Assembly (NCBI GenBank): GCA_035048495.1
Contig: CM068543.1
Span: 35,899,096-35,963,095, forward strand
Direction of reading: 5' to 3'
DNA length: 64,000 nucleotides
DNA from: Euptelea pleiosperma
Lineage: Eukaryota > Streptophyta > Magnoliopsida > Ranunculales > Eupteleaceae
Below the pieces are notes generated by a model. It did no database searches. It saw only the letters and a program-made list of their open reading frames with translations, and was not told where the DNA came from. Positions within the stretch are counted from its first letter, which is position 1. The number at the start of each line of letters is the position of its first letter. A program made the position numbers and the translations under genes. Of the stretch, positions 47,649-60,842 are shown one piece after another.

Positions 47649-48010
47649 CGCCCTAAAATGACATGCTCCGGTTACATGACACAATATGACCCATGTGTCA
47701 TACTCTTAGAGGACTCTGACCATATGGATGTTTGGCCAATCCCTAAGTGGAATTACAAACCACAAATCAGCCTGATTAGTGATTTATAGGCATTTGATTG
47801 GACTTATTTTCATGGGTTAATCTCAGTTGTGGGAATTGAGCAGTATTTGAGTCACAAATATCCAACGCTTAAAAATCACTAATCAGGCCGATTTTTGGTT
47901 TGTGGGTCCAATTAGAGATTGGCTAAACATCCATACAGTCAGAGTCTTCTAAGAGTGTACCACGTGGCTCATATTGTGTCATGTAACTGGAGCCTGTCAT
48001 TTTAGGGTGG
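47649..48010. mobile_element. Fold-back (MITE-like) element with ~140-bp inverted arms
   Basis: Left arm 47649-47790 and right arm 47868-48010 are reverse complements with scattered mismatches (outer ends CACCCTAAAATGACA-like, inner ends CCTGATTAGTGATTT). About 77 bp separate them. No ORF. A clean target duplication was not found, so the superfamily is unassigned. Confidence 0.75.
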
Positions 48011-48514
48011 TAACTGGAGCCCGACCCTTTACAATTTATAGTAACATTTTGCTTTGTGTTGTTATGTAGGTTAATATGAGTGATATGCAAGAAGCTATCC
48101 ATCTTCGAAGTAAGTAGTGGAAACTACAAAAGTTTTTGCCACTATTAATGATGCTTAAGGATTGGGGTTATCAGAGATAGTAATTAGATATGTTAAGAGA
48201 ATTTCTCTTCATGCACCATTTTCTAGCTTGATTTTCTACTTATTATTTCCATGGACGTGTCATTATTTAAATCATCTTGCACTCTAAGATGATGAGCGAT
48301 GAAAAGCCATATAGTAGGAAATTTATGATTTAGGTTGTTCTTGCATTGGTTAATTGATTCGAACCACCACGCCCTATATAAGATAAGGAATTTGTTAAAT
48401 CACATGTTTTTCTCGAAAAGTCTAATGCGCACCACTGAAAAGTTACTTTTTCTTGGGAAAATAGATCAAAACCTTAACTTGAATTTCCCCTTAAGTAGTT
48501 CTAGAAAATTTCAC
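48011..48514. other. Unassigned sequence between fold-back element and X-2
   Basis: About 500 bp, moderately A/T-rich, no homology seen to the rest of the window. It includes the short ATG-containing exon-like stretch with GTAAGT at about 48112. The X homology begins at GGTATGGCCGTACGG. Confidence 0.5.
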
Positions 48515-50119
48515 TATAGGGTATGGCCGTACGGTCCATTGTGGAATCATCATGGCCAAATCCCTCCAATCATACTCATCGCAAGCTTATAATAAAATTA
48601 TTACATAATCATGCAAAAACTATCATCCCATCATCATGTTCCATTAAAAGCAATAATCACATATGATCAACATCATTCAAATATCATAGAAAATAGATAA
48701 TTTAAACATACACATCGCATATGTAAATAATTATGGAATGATAAAATAGATATGGTTAGAACCACTCACTCACACACCTTTTTAGGTCTCTTTAATGGAA
48801 AATGGAAATTTTCTCTGGATTTAAAAGTGGTCGGATTGGACTATCCTCGTAGTATGTTGTTCTCCTCGGTATCTCCTTCAATTCTCTATTCTACTTCGGC
48901 TTCAATCGGAGTTCGGATGAAGGCTTAATCGAAGCTCTCCCACTTCTTTAATGAAGTTTTGTGATAGGTATTTAATGGAAGCTTTAAAGAGATAAAAGGG
49001 GAAAGAATTGAGGAGAGAGAAGAGAGAAGAGAGGATTTTGAAAATAACAATGGGATCCAAAAATATTGGCTATTGATAATTCTTTTAGGTTACCTTAGTT
49101 AAATAACACAAGGGATGGAAGGTTTAAAATTTGAATTGATAGAGATTCTCTCAAGTTGTTGAGCAACAAAAGGGAATTTGTAAAATTCGTAGCTCTCAAA
49201 GGAATAACTTTTTCAATCCTCAAAAACTCATATTTTGAATTATTAATGGGTTAGAAATGAGCCAAAGGCCCATAAGTACCAACTGGACTTCAATTAAGGT
49301 TATTCATAAGCCCAAAAGGACTATAAATTGGCCTTACGAGCCCACCCAACAATTATAACTTAATTAATTATAAAATTACTTATATTAATCATTTAAACAC
49401 TTATTAATTATAATTATATCTTATTCTCATTAAATGCGATAGTTTGATATCATTAATATATATGAGCATTAAACTATACATTATAATATATTAATACACA
49501 ACAATCATTCATTAAATTATATCAACCATATTATATAATTTAAAAGTTCATAATTAATAAGATGTTGACACTTGTCACACACCTAAAGTTCAAATAAAAT
49601 ATTCTAATATAAAATTTCAACAATTGGTCAAAGTCCCGAAAAATGGTCAACCTCTCATCGGATTGACTCAAAACTTGTTCTATGGGTCCCGTATTCATTT
49701 TAAATTTATTTAAAATATAAAAATGGCGGGAAAGTTCAAAAATTATGAAAATCCATTTTTTTGCCAAAAATGTTTGTTATAGTTTTAAGTCTCTTTACAA
49801 GGTCTAGAAACTATAAGATGCGGGTCCCACATAAAATTTAGCCTAAAAATAAAAAAATAAAGTTTATCATATTATTAAATATTTAGGATCTATATAAATA
49901 TGCGATCGTGCCGGAACTGTCCGTTCATCGATCGGAGGTCAAACGAATTTTCTAGGATAGTCTACTCTTGCGGGTCTTATAAAACTCTAATTTTCGAAGT
50001 TGTCAGAATGCAACCAAAATTGATACACGTGTTCATACATGATATCTAAATATAACAACAGAAGTCTGACAGTTTTTTTTTTATCATAATATCCTAGAAC
50101 GAAAGTTTGGGTTATTACA
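48515..50119 (-). repeat. 3' LTR of X-2, truncated
   Basis: Matches 52779-54368 of the 5' LTR almost end to end. On the minus strand it begins TGTAATAACCC after the polypurine tract and breaks off at 48515. Confidence 0.88.
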
Positions 50120-50120
50120 A

Positions 50121-50136
50121 ACTATCCCCCTTTAAG
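50121..50136 (-). other. Polypurine tract of X-2
   Basis: Minus strand CTTAAAGGGGGATAGT, followed by TTGTAATAACCC. Confidence 0.82.
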
Positions 50137-50938
50137 AAAATTTCATTCCCAAAATTCGAACCCCGTCAAAGAAATTCTCAACCTAGTTTGTTACATCTGA
50201 TTAGTCAACTAATCTTTTCAGGCAAGCCTCGTTAGATCGGTTGACAAACTTTATAGCTTCACACAGTCAGATTGGTCAACTTAATCAATATAGTAAACCT
50301 AGCCAAACTGGTAATCTACACCAATCTAGTCTAATCCAGTCAAGTTAGTCATCGACGTCTAGTCAACTTAACTATGCTGGTCAAACTAGTCAACCTTAGT
50401 TAAACTGGTAAACTTGATCAATCTAATCGACCTAAATCAACTAGTAAAACTAATCAATCTATCTTCCAGTCAAACTAGTCACGCTAGTTAACTGACCTAC
50501 TAGTCAAAATAGTCAAACTGTCAAATTATGTTCTCATATGTACTATTACTAAGATCATCTGAGGATATCATTCTGTCAATATATCATTTTGTCACAATCT
50601 CCTTGATAAGGTATGGCAGTGTTAGGTTAGAGACATAGTCAAGCATAAAATATAATAAAGTATAATAACAAGCATTCATACAAATAATAATATACAGTCA
50701 ATATTTATTACAAACAATCAGAGTGCTCTAACTTACAATGTTCCCAAGTATCTCTAATGTATATTATAAGTCATTGTCTCCTGAATAATAATGAGCACAT
50801 TAATCAGATCCCCTAATGGTTTCTATTCCACGGGTCCCTAGGGTAATCTACTAACTGTGCTCTAATACTATTCTATCATACACAACTCAATTATGTATAG
50901 ACACATTACATACAAATCCCTAAGTGTTTGAAGCCTAT
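50137..50938 (-). other. Internal region of X-2 with AGTCAA-type degenerate repeats
   Basis: About 800 bp. From 50200 to 50540 it is built of irregular AGTCAAACTAGTCAACC-like words. No coding potential seen. Confidence 0.75.
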
Positions 50939-50950
50939 GCTCTGATACCA
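50939..50950 (-). other. Primer-binding site of X-2 (initiator Met tRNA type)
   Basis: Minus strand TGGTATCAGAGC, three bases after the LTR end GTAACA. This 12-mer is the standard complement of the plant initiator tRNA-Met 3' end. Confidence 0.93.
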
Positions 50951-50953
50951 CTT

Positions 50954-53900
50954 TGTTACGCTCTGGTTCCGAATACCCAGATATGACCCAAAAATCCATG
51001 AATCGACCCATACCCGAACCCGAACCCAGAGGTGATCCAAGAATGTTCCTTAGTGGTCCAATTAGGTGAATTAGACTACTAAGGTTCATTCGAAAACTCG
51101 CTAAGTATAACAATATCGAGGTGCGAAAGTAACCCTAGAATGATCTTACGCGATCGTTCAATTATCAGAGTTAGGTTAAGTTCATTAATTAACTAAGTTG
51201 TTCTACAATATATGTGAGGTTCATTATGAAGTAATTAGATAGATTTAGTTCTCTTAAGTCGAGTCTAGGATAACCTATTAAGTCCATACGGCCTAGGTAT
51301 GAGTCAACCCAGTTGACTCGATCAGGTCTCAAAATTTGGCTAAGGCAAAAAGCAAGAATTTGACAGTCTAAATAAGGTAGCAAGGCACTATTTTGACCAT
51401 ATCTCCTTCGTTATTAAAAATTTGTGAATGGGCTATACGTTTTCGGAAAGGTCTCATAGAGATTTATGATTAGTTATTCTGCACAAATCTGAGAAAGAAT
51501 CATCTTCCCTTTCGAAATTGCTATACAACATAGAACCTAAACTTAAGTTTTTCTGATATACTGTTAGTTTTGTGACCATAACTTTTAGCACAGATGGAAT
51601 CTGTAGAAATCGTAAACATTTTTGGAAAGCTAACTCGAAGCTATTCGAAACGTTCTTTTGGGTCAGAACTCAGAAAGGTCATTTACATATCAAAAATTAG
51701 ACTGGAAGTCAAAACTTAGAATCTAGTAGATTCGACATATGTTAGGTATTTCAGTCATAACGTTCTGTTTTTATTGAATTACTGACTTTTAAAAATTATT
51801 CCAGAAAGCTAAATTAGAGAGAATTGAAAAGTCCCTACTAGTTATAAACTAATTTCTAATATTTAGGCATCGGAAAATGCACCACAAGACAGAATAATGG
51901 GTTATTGTTTCGTGTTACATTTTGGTGACCAAGTCTATTAGAACCCGATATGTGTACCGGTCCAAATGGGATTGTATTAGGGCGTTCATTTTATTATTTA
52001 AAACATGCTCATAATTATCAAAAATATAATGAGGAATCATATTATAAATTGAATCAAACCATGTTCATAACTCAAATATGTTATAAAATAAAATGAGGAC
52101 AAACCCTCAAAAATCAAGCCAGAATAAGCTTGTTTTAATTCTAAGTAACCAAAACATGTAAAGGTGTCAAAAATGAGTCTAGGGCTATCTAGCCATCCTC
52201 AACATAAATGTCATCATCATCACAAACATCATCATGTAGATCCTCAAAATTCGGATCTACCAAATCATCCGAGTCTTCAAGGGCATCGTCGGTCAAATCT
52301 GAAAATATGTCGACAAACGCCGTGAGTCCAAAAGGACTGTGTACTACGTGTAATCCAACATGTATTTTATAATGCTATAATAATTTATCATGCTAAGTAC
52401 ATGTTAAATAATCTAAATCATAAACAAAGAGAAATAAGAGTCGGTAACATGCATGATAGATGCACTCACCCCCGTTCACTCAAACCACATATGGGTCTCC
52501 AACTCCTTCCCTACCATGGGTAGATTGACCACACGAGGGCCCTTCTGTAAGAAATATAAAGTTTAGAGTCTTGCACCCTAGGGCTCTGGGCCCTTCTTAA
52601 TTTTTAGCTATTCAACCACATGGGGTTTCCATCTCTTTCTCTCACTGGGAGTGACCTCACTGGTCTAAATAATATAGCTTCATCACAATGCACAACTTCC
52701 CCCAAGATGCATGATGCAAGAATAAGGCCATAGGCCATCATAATACTCCAAATGATATATAAATCTATAGGGTATGGTTGTACGGTCTATTGTGAAACTC
52801 ATCATGGCCAAATCCCTCAAATCATGCTCATCGCAAGCTCATAATAAAACCATTACATAAACATGCAAAAATTATCATCTCATCATCATGTTCCATTAAA
52901 AGTAATAATCACATATGATCAACATCACTTAAATATCATAAAAAATAGATAATTAAACATATACATCGCATAGGTAAATAATTATGGAAAGATAAAATAA
53001 ACATGGTTAGAACTACTCGCGGTTATCACACCCTTTTAGTTCTCTTTAATAAAAAATTAAAATTTTTTCTAAATTTGAAAGTGGTCGGATTGGACTCTTT
53101 TCGGAGTATATTGTTCTCCTTGGTATCCCCTTCAATTTTCCCTTCTACTTCGGCTTCAATCGGAGTTCGGATGAAGGCTTAATCGAAGCTTTCTCACTTC
53201 TTAAGTTTTATGATAGGTTTTTAATAGAAGCTTTAAAGAGATAAAAGGGGAAGAATTGATGAGAGAGAAGAGAGGATTTTAAAAACAACAATGTGACCCA
53301 AAAATATTGGCTATTGATAATTCTATTAGGTTGCCTTATTTAAATAACACAAGGGATGGAAGGTTTGAAATTTGAATTGATAGAGATTCTCTCAAGTTGT
53401 TGAGCAACAAAAGGGAATAAATGAAATTCGCAGCTCTCCAAGGAGTGACTTTTTTAACCCTCCAAAACTTATATTTTGAATTACTAATGGGTTAGAAATG
53501 AGCCCAAGGCCCATGGGTATCAATTGGGTTTCAATTAAGATTATTCATAAGCCCAAGAGGACTCTAAATTGGCCCTACGAGCCCACCCAACAATTATAAC
53601 TTAATTAATTATAAAATTACTTATATTAATCATTTAAATAATTATTAATTATTATTATGTCTTATTCTCATTAAATGTGATAGTTTGATATCATTAATAT
53701 ATATATAAGCATTAAACTATACATTATATTATATTAATACACAACAATCATTCATTAAATTATATCAACCATATTATATAATTTAAAAATTTATAATTAA
53801 TAAGATGTTGACATTTGTTATACACATAAAATTCAAATAAAATATTTTAATATACAAAATTTTAACAATTGGTCAAAGTCCCGAAAAAGGGTCAACCTCT

Positions 53901-54368
53901 CGTCGGATTGACTCAAAACTTGTTCTACAGGTCCCGTATTCATTTCAAATTTATTTAAAAATATAAAAATGACGAAAAAATTATGAAAATATATTTTTTT
54001 GCCAAAAATATTCGTTATAATTTTAAAGTCTCTTTACAAGGTTTAGAAACCATAAGATGCGGGTCTCACTTAAAATTTAGCCTAAAAATAAAAAAAATAA
54101 AGTTAGTCATATTATTGGATATTTAGGATCTATATGAGTATACGATCGTGCCGGAACTGTCCGTTTGTCGATCGGAGGTTAAACGAATTTTATAGGATAG
54201 TCTATTCTTGCGGGTCCTATAAAACTTTAATTTTTGAAGTTGTCAGAATGCAACCAAAATTGATACATATGTTCATATATGATATCTAAATATAACAACA
54301 AAAGTCTAAAAGTTTTCTATTTTTATTTTTTATTATAATACCCTATAACGAAAGTTTGGGTTATTACA
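50954..54368 (-). repeat. 5' LTR of X-2
   Basis: 3415 bp; on the plus strand it runs TGTTACGCTCTGG to GGGTTATTACA, that is TG to CA on both strands. The length agrees with the X solo LTR (about 3.45 kb). No ORF. Confidence 0.9.
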
Positions 54369-55406
54369 CCCACAGACTGCTGATATTCGCTCAAAAGTGC
54401 TTATTTTAAGCACTTATCCTGTTAGCGTTATCGCACTCTCCTACGTAAAACTGCTCTAATTATCCACTTTTCTACGTAAGAGTCTATCTCATTGCGTAAA
54501 ACACACTTTTCTGGACGAAATGGTATATTTGCATGCATTAAACACATTTTCGGAAGTCTAAATATTAAGCCGTTCTGATAAAGTCTCATTACGCGCTTCT
54601 TCTGTCGCAGGAAACCCCGATGGGACGATTTTCGAGACTTGTGGGCCCAAATCGATCATGAAAGCCCATTATCAAAGCTTAACAAGCCCACATGCTATAA
54701 CTAGAAGATATGGGCCAAATATGGGCTGAATAAGAGGACCAAAAAGCCGGCCCAAAGAACGAAGAGAGTAGGAGAGCCAATGACCAAGAGACGGACCAAA
54801 GCGTTTAAAGCCACATGAGTCAGCAAAGAATGATGGTCGACTCTACTGGAGAAGCGTGAGGATGGTCACAGTGAAGACCAGGGTTCCAAACCCTCCGCCA
54901 GTGCTTTTTTCCATTTTTTTGATACTTTTTCTCTCATCTCTCCTTATTCTCTCTCTCTCTTCATCTCTCGATCCTCGAATCTACTGACCTAACCCCAGAA
55001 CTCCTGCCTATCAGCTCTATCTCATCTCCCTTAGCTTTCTGACCGTTGGATCTTCCATCGGACCGTTGGATCTTCAATCGGACCGTTGGATCTCTCTAGA
55101 TCCGTCGATCTACCAATCTGGGTCCCAATCAAGTCACCATCCATCCGATCGCCTTCAGAATGCCTGTCACATCATCTTGTGAGACGATGGACATCATCAG
55201 TCCATGTGGGCCAGTAGCCGGGCCCATCAGCATCGACCCGCTGTCCGACCAGTTAGTGGACCCCGCGAATTTCAAAAATAATTTTAATTAAATGGGGGGT
55301 CCACTAATTGGGGAGATTCCCCATAGAAAAGTAGTATTTTACTTAAAAAAAAAAAAAAAAAAAAAAAAATTTATTTCCTAAAAATCCTAATTTCCATTAA
55401 TGGAAA

Positions 55407-58400
55407 TTAGGAGCTTATAAAATTAGGGTTCGTCCCCCTCCGCTCCTCCCCTGCGGAGTCTAAGTCGAAGTTGAGCTTCTTAATGGCCCACAGGGCACGA
55501 TGTTCAATCTCTACCGGAAGATGACAGGGTTTCCCAAAGACCAGACGATAGGGAGACATATTGAGTGGGGTCTTGTAGGCGGTTCTGTATGCCCATAAAG
55601 CATCAGTTAGACGAGTAGACCAGTCTTTACGTGTGGTATTGACTGTCTTCTCCAAGATCTGCTTGATCTGACGATTAGAAACCTCCACTTGACCACTAGT
55701 CTGCGGATGATAAGCTAGGGCAACCTTGTGGGTTACCCCATACTTTTTCATTAATTTCTCGAATATCCTATTGCAGAAATGGGTGCCCCCATCACTAATG
55801 ATGGCCTTAGGGGCACCGAATCGAGCGAAGATGAACTCCTTTAGGAATTTGACGACCACTTTGTGGTCATTGGTCTTGGTGGGAATAGCTTCTATCCATT
55901 TGGATACATAGTCTACCGCAAGGAGAATGTACTCAAAACCATAGGAAACGGGAAAGGGGCCCATGAAGTCGATGCCCCAGATGTCAAATATTTCATCGAC
56001 CTGGATGGGAGTGAGGGGCATCATGTTCCTCTGGGAGATGCGGCCTAGATGCTGGCAATTAGGACAGGTTTTGCTGTAGATATGGGCATCTTTAAATAGT
56101 GTAGGCCAGTAGAATCCGCATTGCAGAACTTTTTCTGCAGTCTTCTTAGTGCTGAAATGACCACCACAAGGTTGGTCATGACATGAGGACAAGATATTGA
56201 GTTGGTCCGACTCAGGGACACAGAGACGAATGATCTGGTCAGGACAGTATTTATACAAATAAGGATCATCCCAAGAGTAGTACTTAACTCTTGCTAGGAA
56301 TTGGCTTTTGTCCTGTTTTGACCAGTGTGAAGGCATCTCTTCGGTGACAAGGTAGTTGACAATATCAGCGTACCAAGGATTAACAGAAATGGCGAACAGT
56401 TGTTCGTCTGGAAAGGTTTCAGGGATGGGCTGGGTGTCGAAGGATGACTCTAAAGTCAGTCTAGACAAGTGATCAGCCACTACATTCTCAGTTCCTTTCT
56501 TATCCTTAATCTCGAGGTCGAATTCCTGCAGTAAGAGAATCCATCGAATTAATCGAGGTTTGGTTTCCTTTTTCGACATGAGATAACGAAGGGCTGCATG
56601 ATCAGTGTACACAACCACCTTAGTGGCTAAGAGGTACTGACGAAATTTATCAAGGGCGAAGACGACCGCCAGGAGTTCTTTCTCAGTGGTGGAGTAATTC
56701 ATTTGGGCAGAGTTAAGAGTTTTGCTCGCGTAGTAGATCACGTGTGACCTTTTGTCAACTCTCTGCCCTAGAACGGCGCCTAATGCGTAGTCAGAAGCAT
56801 CGCACATTACCTCGAAAGGTAGCGTCCAATCCGGGGGACGGATAATGGGTGCAGTAGTGAGCTCAGATTTGAGACGCTCAAATGCCTTGACACAGTCAGC
56901 ATTAAAGTCGAAAGGACTATCTTTAGCTAGAAGATGGGACAGAGGTCGAGCGATTTGAGAGAAGTCCTTGATGAATCGCCTATAGAATCCTCCGTGTCCC
57001 AAAAAGGATCGGATGTCACGCACGGACTTAGGAATGGGCAAGGTCGAGATGATATCGATTTTAGCTTTGTCGACCTCAATGCCCTGATGGGAAATGACAT
57101 GTCCCAGAACAATGCCCTTCTTCACCATGAAGTGGCATTTCTCCCAATTGAGGACAAGTCGCTTGTCCTGACAGCGTTGAAGTACCAGCCCTAGATGGTT
57201 CAGACAGTCATCAAAGGATGACCCAAAAACTGAGAAGTCGTCCATAAAGACTTCGAGAAATTTTTCTACCATGTCAGAGAATATGCTCATCATACACCTT
57301 TGAAAAGTCGCGGGTGCATTGCAGAGGCCAAAGGGCATGCGCTTGTAGGCAAAAGTGCCAAAGGGACAGGTGAAAGTTGTCTTCTCATGATCCTCAGGGG
57401 CGATGGGTATTTGATTATACCCTGAGTAACCATCGAGGAAGCAGTAATAGGAGTGACCTGCTAGTCTCTCCAACATTTGGTCTATGAAGGGTAAAGGAAA
57501 ATGGTCCTTCCTAGTGTTGGTGTTGAGTCGTCGGTAATCGATGCAGACTCTCCACCCTTTCTTCAGGCGCTGGGTGACCATTTCTTTGTTCTCATTTTCC
57601 ACAACTGTGAATCCTGCCTTTTTAGGGACGACATGAATAGGACTCACCCATTTGCTATCGGAGATGGGGTAAATGATACCCGCATCTAACAGTTTAAGGA
57701 CCTCGTCCCGGACTACATCCTTCAAGACGGGCTTCAACCTCCTCTGGTGTTCTCGAGAGGTTTTGGATTCATCCTCGAGATAGATGTGATGTTGGCACAC
57801 CGAGGGGTCTATGCCTCGAATATCATCTATAGTCCAACCTATCGCAGATTTGTGCTTGTTGAGCAGCTCGAGAAGTTTCTTACGTTCACTCGCAGATAAA
57901 GCGGAAGCAAGAATGACAGGGTAGGTTTCCTTAGGACCAAGATAGGCATAGGAAAGATCTGTGGGAAGAGGCTTAAGCTCCAATATTGGAGCAGATGGAG
58001 TAGAAATAGGTGTCACAGAAGACACGGATTGAAGAGGTTTGAGTTCAGTGGGTAAAGGAAGGATGGGTTCTCTGGCCATGGTTATCAGAGGCTCGAACTC
58101 GATGAGAGGAGCGGGGATCTCTATCAGTGGAGCAGTCTCCAAAAGATCATTGAGATCAGAAATAGCTGACTCTGTTGCAAAGTCAGCTCCAAAGTGTTCT
58201 AGACACTGCTTAAGAATATCTTCGGTGGAGTCCGGGATTAGACTCTCAACGGCACACATTTCATCGGTCACTTCGCGATTGGCATCTTGTTGCATTAAAC
58301 GAAAGATGTTGACCTCAGCTTTGAGGTTACCGAAAGCAATGGACATGTTTCCGTCCCGGCACCCGATGTGTGCGTTCGCGGTGGCAAGAAATGGACGGCC

Positions 58401-60842
58401 TAAGATGACCGGAATGCGGTTATCCTGACACGGCTCAGTGTCTAGAATGATAAAGTCCACAGGATAATAAAAGTCAGCGACTTTTACTAGGACATCTTCA
58501 ATGATTCCTCTTGGAATCTTGATGGACTGATCAGCCAATTTCAGGGTGACATTGGTAGGCTTCATATCTTTCAGTCCTAACTGCTGATATACCGAGAACG
58601 GTATGAGGTTAACGCTAGCCCCTAAATCTAGCAAGGCAGTGCAGCTAAAGTTGTCACCAATTTCACATTGGACAGTAGGGCTACCTGGATCCTTGTGTTT
58701 GATCACACTGTTGCGTTGAATGAACGCGGTAGCTTTTTCGGCCAAGAAGGCAGCTTTGGGTACATGCGTACGCCGCTTAACTGTGCACAAGTCCTTGAGG
58801 AATTTGGCATAGGAAGGGATTTGCTTGATAGCAGAAAGGAATGGGATATTGATCTGGACGTCTTTAAAGACATCTAAGATCTCAGAGAATTGCTGATCCC
58901 GCTTATCTTGGACAAGTCTGTCCGGGAAGGGAGGCTTTACTCGACAAATGGATTTGTCTTTAGCCTTAGATTTCTGCACAGGGATATCTGATGTTGGTGC
59001 AGAGGTAGAAGAAGCAGAGGTAGGATTAGGACTAGTTTCCTCTATGCGAGTGATGGGTGCCGGAGATGGCACCGGTGGTGGTTGGACTCCCATGTCCACA
59101 GTTTTTCCAGATCGTAGGGTGGTTACAGCTTGCACCTCCCCTTGACACTTCTCATTCTGGCTTTGAGATTGGGATCCGATCTCATATACTGCCCCTTTGG
59201 CATTTCCTTTAGGGTTGGCAATGGGTTGGCTAGGAAAGATGCCTTTAGCTTTCTTAGCTTCCAGGTTGCCTAAGCGTTGCTCTAGACGAAGCATGGATTG
59301 CTGTTGCTGTTGCTCTAGGCGTTGCATAGATTGTTGTTGCTGAGTAATGAGTTGAGCTAGAAGGTCTTCGATACCAGATTTGGGGACCGACTGTTGGGGA
59401 ACAGCTAAAGGGAGCTGAGGCACCAATTCGCGACTCGAGCTCATCGGGGCATTATAGTTATAGGCGGAAGAATTAGTTGGGACAATCTGTTGGTTCTGAA
59501 AGTTCTGGGGAACTCTTTGCTGATTCTGAAATGTGCTCTGTTGTCCAGAGTATTGACCCTGTTGGAACTGCTGGTTCTGATTAGATGGGTACTGAGTCTG
59601 CTGGTATTGTCCCTGATTGAATTGCCTATTGGGTTGATTGAACCCAGGAGGATACATGCCCTGAGGCTGACGCGGAGGTTGAGCTTGTGGTTGAGTAGAC
59701 TGAGGTCTCCAAGAGAAGTTAGGGTGGTTTCTCGTGTCCGGATGATAAGATTGACTATACGAGTTCTGAGTGGGTGGTTTGTATGTGCTGAAAGCACAAA
59801 CTTCTTCCTGAAGAGGATTAGACCATCCTTCATTCAAAGGACAATGCTCAGTAGTATGGGAGGGTTGCAGACAGAGGGTGCAGGATTCCATAGGGCTCTC
59901 GTGTCCCACATGCATGACTGGGGTAGACTGTTGAGTAGGCTTTTGGACAGACACAGCCAGTGCCGAGACTGACTTGCTCAACTCTTGAATGACAGATCGA
60001 AGCTCCGTATCAGCTGTGGCATCATGTCCCTTGGTTGTCCTTTGGACCGAAGTGGTTCGACTGAACTCTGAGTTAGTCGTCCAATGTTGAGAGTTTTCTC
60101 CTAACTCTCCCAAGAATTTGTATGCATCGGTCGGAGTTTGGTGCAGGAATTTTCCTTGGCACATTGACTCCACCATGGTCCGGGACTCATCAGTAAGTCC
60201 CTTATAGAAGACGTGGACAAGATTGCCCTTGTCGATGCTATGGTGGGGACACTTAGTCAGGTAGTCTTGGAATCTATCCCATGCTTCAAAAAATTTCTCA
60301 TCGGACTTCTGTCTAAAGTCCTGAATGAGTTGCTTCATTTGGTTGGTCCGAGTCATGGGGTAGAATTTAGACATGAATTTGCCCACCAATTCTTTCCAAC
60401 TGCTGATTGAATCAGCGGGTAAAGAGTAGAGCCAATCTGAGGCTCGGTCTTTGAGCGAGAATGGGAAAACTCGCAGACGCACATTGTCATCATCGAGGTT
60501 CTGATTCTTGAAAAGTAGGATGACATGTTGGAATTCCCGAATATGGGAATATGGGTCTTCTCTTGGGAGACCACGAAAGGTTGGCAGCATTTGGATCATC
60601 TGTGGCCTGATCTCAAACTGTACCGCCGTAGTAGGTGGGAGAACAATGCAAGTGGGTGGATTGGCAGAGATAGGAGCGAACGTCTCGATAAGAGGTCGTT
60701 CGACTGCCATGACTACAAAGGTAGTAGTACTGGGGGAGGCGGGTGGGGAAAGAGATGGGGAAGAATTTAGTGGAGGATCCACTGTAGGGACGTGATTCTC
60801 AGATCGAATCAAGCGCTTGTTCGGGCGAGTCCAACCGGACAT
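55407..60842 (-). CDS. Athila-like gag-pol polyprotein, uninterrupted ORF, C-terminus replaced
   Basis: 1811 codons with a true ATG ([16 protein letters not shown]). Domains in order: retrotransposon gag/capsid (about 85-265, [16 protein letters not shown]), CX2CX4HX4C zinc knuckle (321-334), Pro/Gln-rich tail and Gln-rich coiled segment (350-560), aspartic protease (about 700-830, LLDLGASV with Asp739), RT (about 1035-1215, Asp1137 in FLDGYSGY and FMDD at 1199-1202), RNase H (about 1340-1460, Asp1348 and Asp1414), integrase zinc finger (His1555 to Cys1596) and DDE core (Asp1625, Asp1684, Glu1720, the last pair spaced D-X35-E). After LNFDLDSA the true integrase C-terminus seen in Athila-A and Athila-G is lost; the last ~14 residues come from filler and LTR sequence. 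It would make and process gag-pol, reverse transcribe and integrate, but integration is doubtful without the C-terminal region. It has no own LTR. Confidence 0.95.
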   Translation of the reverse strand: MSGWTRPNKRLIRSENHVPTVDPPLNSSPSLSPPASPSTTTFVVMAVERPLIETFAPISANPPTCIVLPPTTAVQFEIRPQMIQMLPTFRGLPREDPYSHIREFQHVILLFKNQNLDDDNVRLRVFPFSLKDRASDWLYSLPADSISSWKELVGKFMSKFYPMTRTNQMKQLIQDFRQKSDEKFFEAWDRFQDYLTKCPHHSIDKGNLVHVFYKGLTDESRTMVESMCQGKFLHQTPTDAYKFLGELGENSQHWTTNSEFSRTTSVQRTTKGHDATADTELRSVIQELSKSVSALAVSVQKPTQQSTPVMHVGHESPMESCTLCLQPSHTTEHCPLNEGWSNPLQEEVCAFSTYKPPTQNSYSQSYHPDTRNHPNFSWRPQSTQPQAQPPRQPQGMYPPGFNQPNRQFNQGQYQQTQYPSNQNQQFQQGQYSGQQSTFQNQQRVPQNFQNQQIVPTNSSAYNYNAPMSSSRELVPQLPLAVPQQSVPKSGIEDLLAQLITQQQQSMQRLEQQQQQSMLRLEQRLGNLEAKKAKGIFPSQPIANPKGNAKGAVYEIGSQSQSQNEKCQGEVQAVTTLRSGKTVDMGVQPPPVPSPAPITRIEETSPNPTSASSTSAPTSDIPVQKSKAKDKSICRVKPPFPDRLVQDKRDQQFSEILDVFKDVQINIPFLSAIKQIPSYAKFLKDLCTVKRRTHVPKAAFLAEKATAFIQRNSVIKHKDPGSPTVQCEIGDNFSCTALLDLGASVNLIPFSVYQQLGLKDMKPTNVTLKLADQSIKIPRGIIEDVLVKVADFYYPVDFIILDTEPCQDNRIPVILGRPFLATANAHIGCRDGNMSIAFGNLKAEVNIFRLMQQDANREVTDEMCAVESLIPDSTEDILKQCLEHFGADFATESAISDLNDLLETAPLIEIPAPLIEFEPLITMAREPILPLPTELKPLQSVSSVTPISTPSAPILELKPLPTDLSYAYLGPKETYPVILASALSASERKKLLELLNKHKSAIGWTIDDIRGIDPSVCQHHIYLEDESKTSREHQRRLKPVLKDVVRDEVLKLLDAGIIYPISDSKWVSPIHVVPKKAGFTVVENENKEMVTQRLKKGWRVCIDYRRLNTNTRKDHFPLPFIDQMLERLAGHSYYCFLDGYSGYNQIPIAPEDHEKTTFTCPFGTFAYKRMPFGLCNAPATFQRCMMSIFSDMVEKFLEVFMDDFSVFGSSFDDCLNHLGLVLQRCQDKRLVLNWEKCHFMVKKGIVLGHVISHQGIEVDKAKIDIISTLPIPKSVRDIRSFLGHGGFYRRFIKDFSQIARPLSHLLAKDSPFDFNADCVKAFERLKSELTTAPIIRPPDWTLPFEVMCDASDYALGAVLGQRVDKRSHVIYYASKTLNSAQMNYSTTEKELLAVVFALDKFRQYLLATKVVVYTDHAALRYLMSKKETKPRLIRWILLLQEFDLEIKDKKGTENVVADHLSRLTLESSFDTQPIPETFPDEQLFAISVNPWYADIVNYLVTEEMPSHWSKQDKSQFLARVKYYSWDDPYLYKYCPDQIIRLCVPESDQLNILSSCHDQPCGGHFSTKKTAEKVLQCGFYWPTLFKDAHIYSKTCPNCQHLGRISQRNMMPLTPIQVDEIFDIWGIDFMGPFPVSYGFEYILLAVDYVSKWIEAIPTKTNDHKVVVKFLKEFIFARFGAPKAIISDGGTHFCNRIFEKLMKKYGVTHKVALAYHPQTSGQVEVSNRQIKQILEKTVNTTRKDWSTRLTDALWAYRTAYKTPLNMSPYRLVFGKPCHLPVEIEHRALWAIKKLNFDLDSAGEERRGTNPNFISS
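55416..55422 (+). promoter_or_regulatory. TATA motif of the Athila-H LTR
   Basis: TATAAAA in GAGCTTATAAAA, at the place of GCTTTATAAGAGG in Athila-A. It is now separated from its transcribed region by 7.1 kb of Athila-B. Confidence 0.7.

Larger units (their letters stand above)
48515..54368 (-). mobile_element. Family X LTR element with minimal internal region (X-2)
   Basis: Minus orientation: 5' LTR 50954-54368, primer site 50939-50950, internal 50137-50938, polypurine tract 50121-50136, and a 3' LTR 48515-50119 that has lost its distal 1.8 kb. The internal part is only about 0.8 kb and noncoding, so the copy is either a non-autonomous (LARD-like) form or a large internal deletion. The two LTRs differ at many positions over the shared 1.6 kb, so it is old. 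Long LTRs with a Met primer site and a GGGGCGTGACA end resemble Tekay/Del-type Ty3/gypsy elements, but without coding sequence this is a guess. Confidence 0.82.

Noticed and set aside
50939..50950. tRNA gene fragment
   Set aside because: The 12-mer TGGTATCAGAGC is the primer-binding site next to the LTR end; there is no cloverleaf around it.
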